Shown here: piece by piece, positions 63,732-64,000 of the stretch
Numbering within the stretch: the first letter of the stretch is position 1
Layout of the letters: every line of letters starts with the position of its first letter
Origin: CAVVZJ01 sp963752755
GTDB lineage: Bacteria; Planctomycetota; Planctomycetia; Isosphaerales; Isosphaeraceae
Reading direction: 5' to 3'
Length of the DNA stretch: 64,000 bases
NCBI GenBank assembly: GCA_963752755.1
Contig: CAVVZJ010000006.1
Location: forward strand, 124,001 to 188,000
Notes under the pieces: model-generated
Database searches by the model: none
Seen by the model: only the letters and a program-made list of their open reading frames with translations
Told to the model about the DNA's origin: nothing
Translations under genes and position numbers: made by a program

Positions 63732-64000
63732 TCACGATTGGGTTGCGCACAAGCCGCACGATCCGAACCAGCCCCGGATGTCCGAATCGCTGACCGTTTC
63801 CAGGGCGGTCCTCATCGCCCCGTACACCGCCTCGGCCGTCCGACCCGCCACCGACCGCAACACGCCCTTGACCTTCGACCACAGCTTCTCGATCGGCGTC
63901 AGATCCGGGCTGTACGGTGGCAACGGCTCCAGCGACGCCCACGCCCCGGTCCCACTCGCCTGGGCCTGACGGTCCGCGTGCGGCTTCAGGTTGTCCCAGA
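63732..64000 (-). CDS. IS630-family transposase, C-terminal part (runs off the window)
   Basis: The frame, open to the window edge, reads WDNLKPHADRQAQAS, then LPPYSPDLTPIEKLWSKVKG with the catalytic Glu of the IS630 DDE, and AMRTALETVSDSDIRGWFGS, ending CGLCATQS at 63732. The N-terminal part lies beyond 64000. It is distinct from the IS630 at 61-62.2 kb. Its element probably begins near GAGCGGTTCAC at 63725, with TA from the CTAG site as target. Confidence 0.85.
   Translation of the reverse strand, partial: WDNLKPHADRQAQASGTGAWASLEPLPPYSPDLTPIEKLWSKVKGVLRSVAGRTAEAVYGAMRTALETVSDSDIRGWFGSCGLCATQS

Overview
The window is GC-rich DNA (roughly two thirds G+C by eye) from what is most likely a planctomycete of the Isosphaeraceae/Gemmataceae type. 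The clues are a Ser/Thr kinase fused to WD40 repeats beside an ECF-like sigma factor, DUF5681 and GLGSGR-type zinc-ribbon proteins, many IS66/IS630/IS1182/IS701 elements, and long antisense open frames. The lineage is inferred from gene content; no rRNA is present. Only two tRNAs were found: Arg-CCT at 12.2 kb and Asp-GTC at 19.3 kb, both on the minus strand.

Layout. (1) 0-3.4 kb: a broken type I restriction gene (hsdR). Its two ends are separated by a toxin-antitoxin scrap, two large REPIN-like hairpins and a small membrane protein gene. (2) 3.5-7.5 kb: phage/plasmid-like cargo (zinc ribbon, DUF5681, HTH), then a YaiI/YqxD protein and a secreted alpha/beta hydrolase. (3) 7.6-19 kb: an IS landing zone. 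It holds an IS66 element with an exact 8-bp target duplication that splits a gene, a dead IS630, an IS3 with an A7G slippery site, a single-gene IS66 and an IS1182 lying end to end, and truncated hosts. (4) 20-32 kb: the most interesting part. A tightly overlapping operon encodes an ECF-like sigma factor, a hypothetical protein, an ImmA/IrrE protease, and NurA-, HerA-, SbcD/Mre11- and SbcC/Rad50-like proteins. Facing it is a two-gene operon for a tRNA-guanine-transglycosylase-like (DpdA-like) enzyme and a DUF6884-like protein. (5) 32-37 kb: a Cas4-Cas1 fusion, a cas2 beheaded by an IS, a short CRISPR array, and a BglII/BstYI-like endonuclease with an MT-A70 methyltransferase. (6) 37-44 kb: a DUF932 protein, a large serine recombinase split by an IS5-family element, and a pair of unrecognised overlapping genes. 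(7) 44-61 kb: more ordinary chromosome, with a PTS IIA protein, a sigma-54 two-component pair, a SulP transporter, a kinase-WD40 and sigma pair, a haloperoxidase, an SDR and an SMP-30 protein. (8) 61-64 kb: nested IS630/IS701/IS630 elements sharing a CTAG site.

Working model. The 20-37 kb block reads as a defence island: DNA-end resection (HerA-NurA plus Mre11-Rad50), a possible 7-deazaguanine-type DNA modification pair, CRISPR adaptation and restriction-modification. Its proposed joint function is inference.

Caution. Many conserved genes carry single-base frameshifts, with several each in sbcC, the cas4-cas1 fusion, the transglycosylase-like gene and the two-component genes, while other long genes are intact. 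This pattern suggests uncorrected indel errors in the assembly at least as much as real decay, so start, end and frameshift positions in those genes are approximate.
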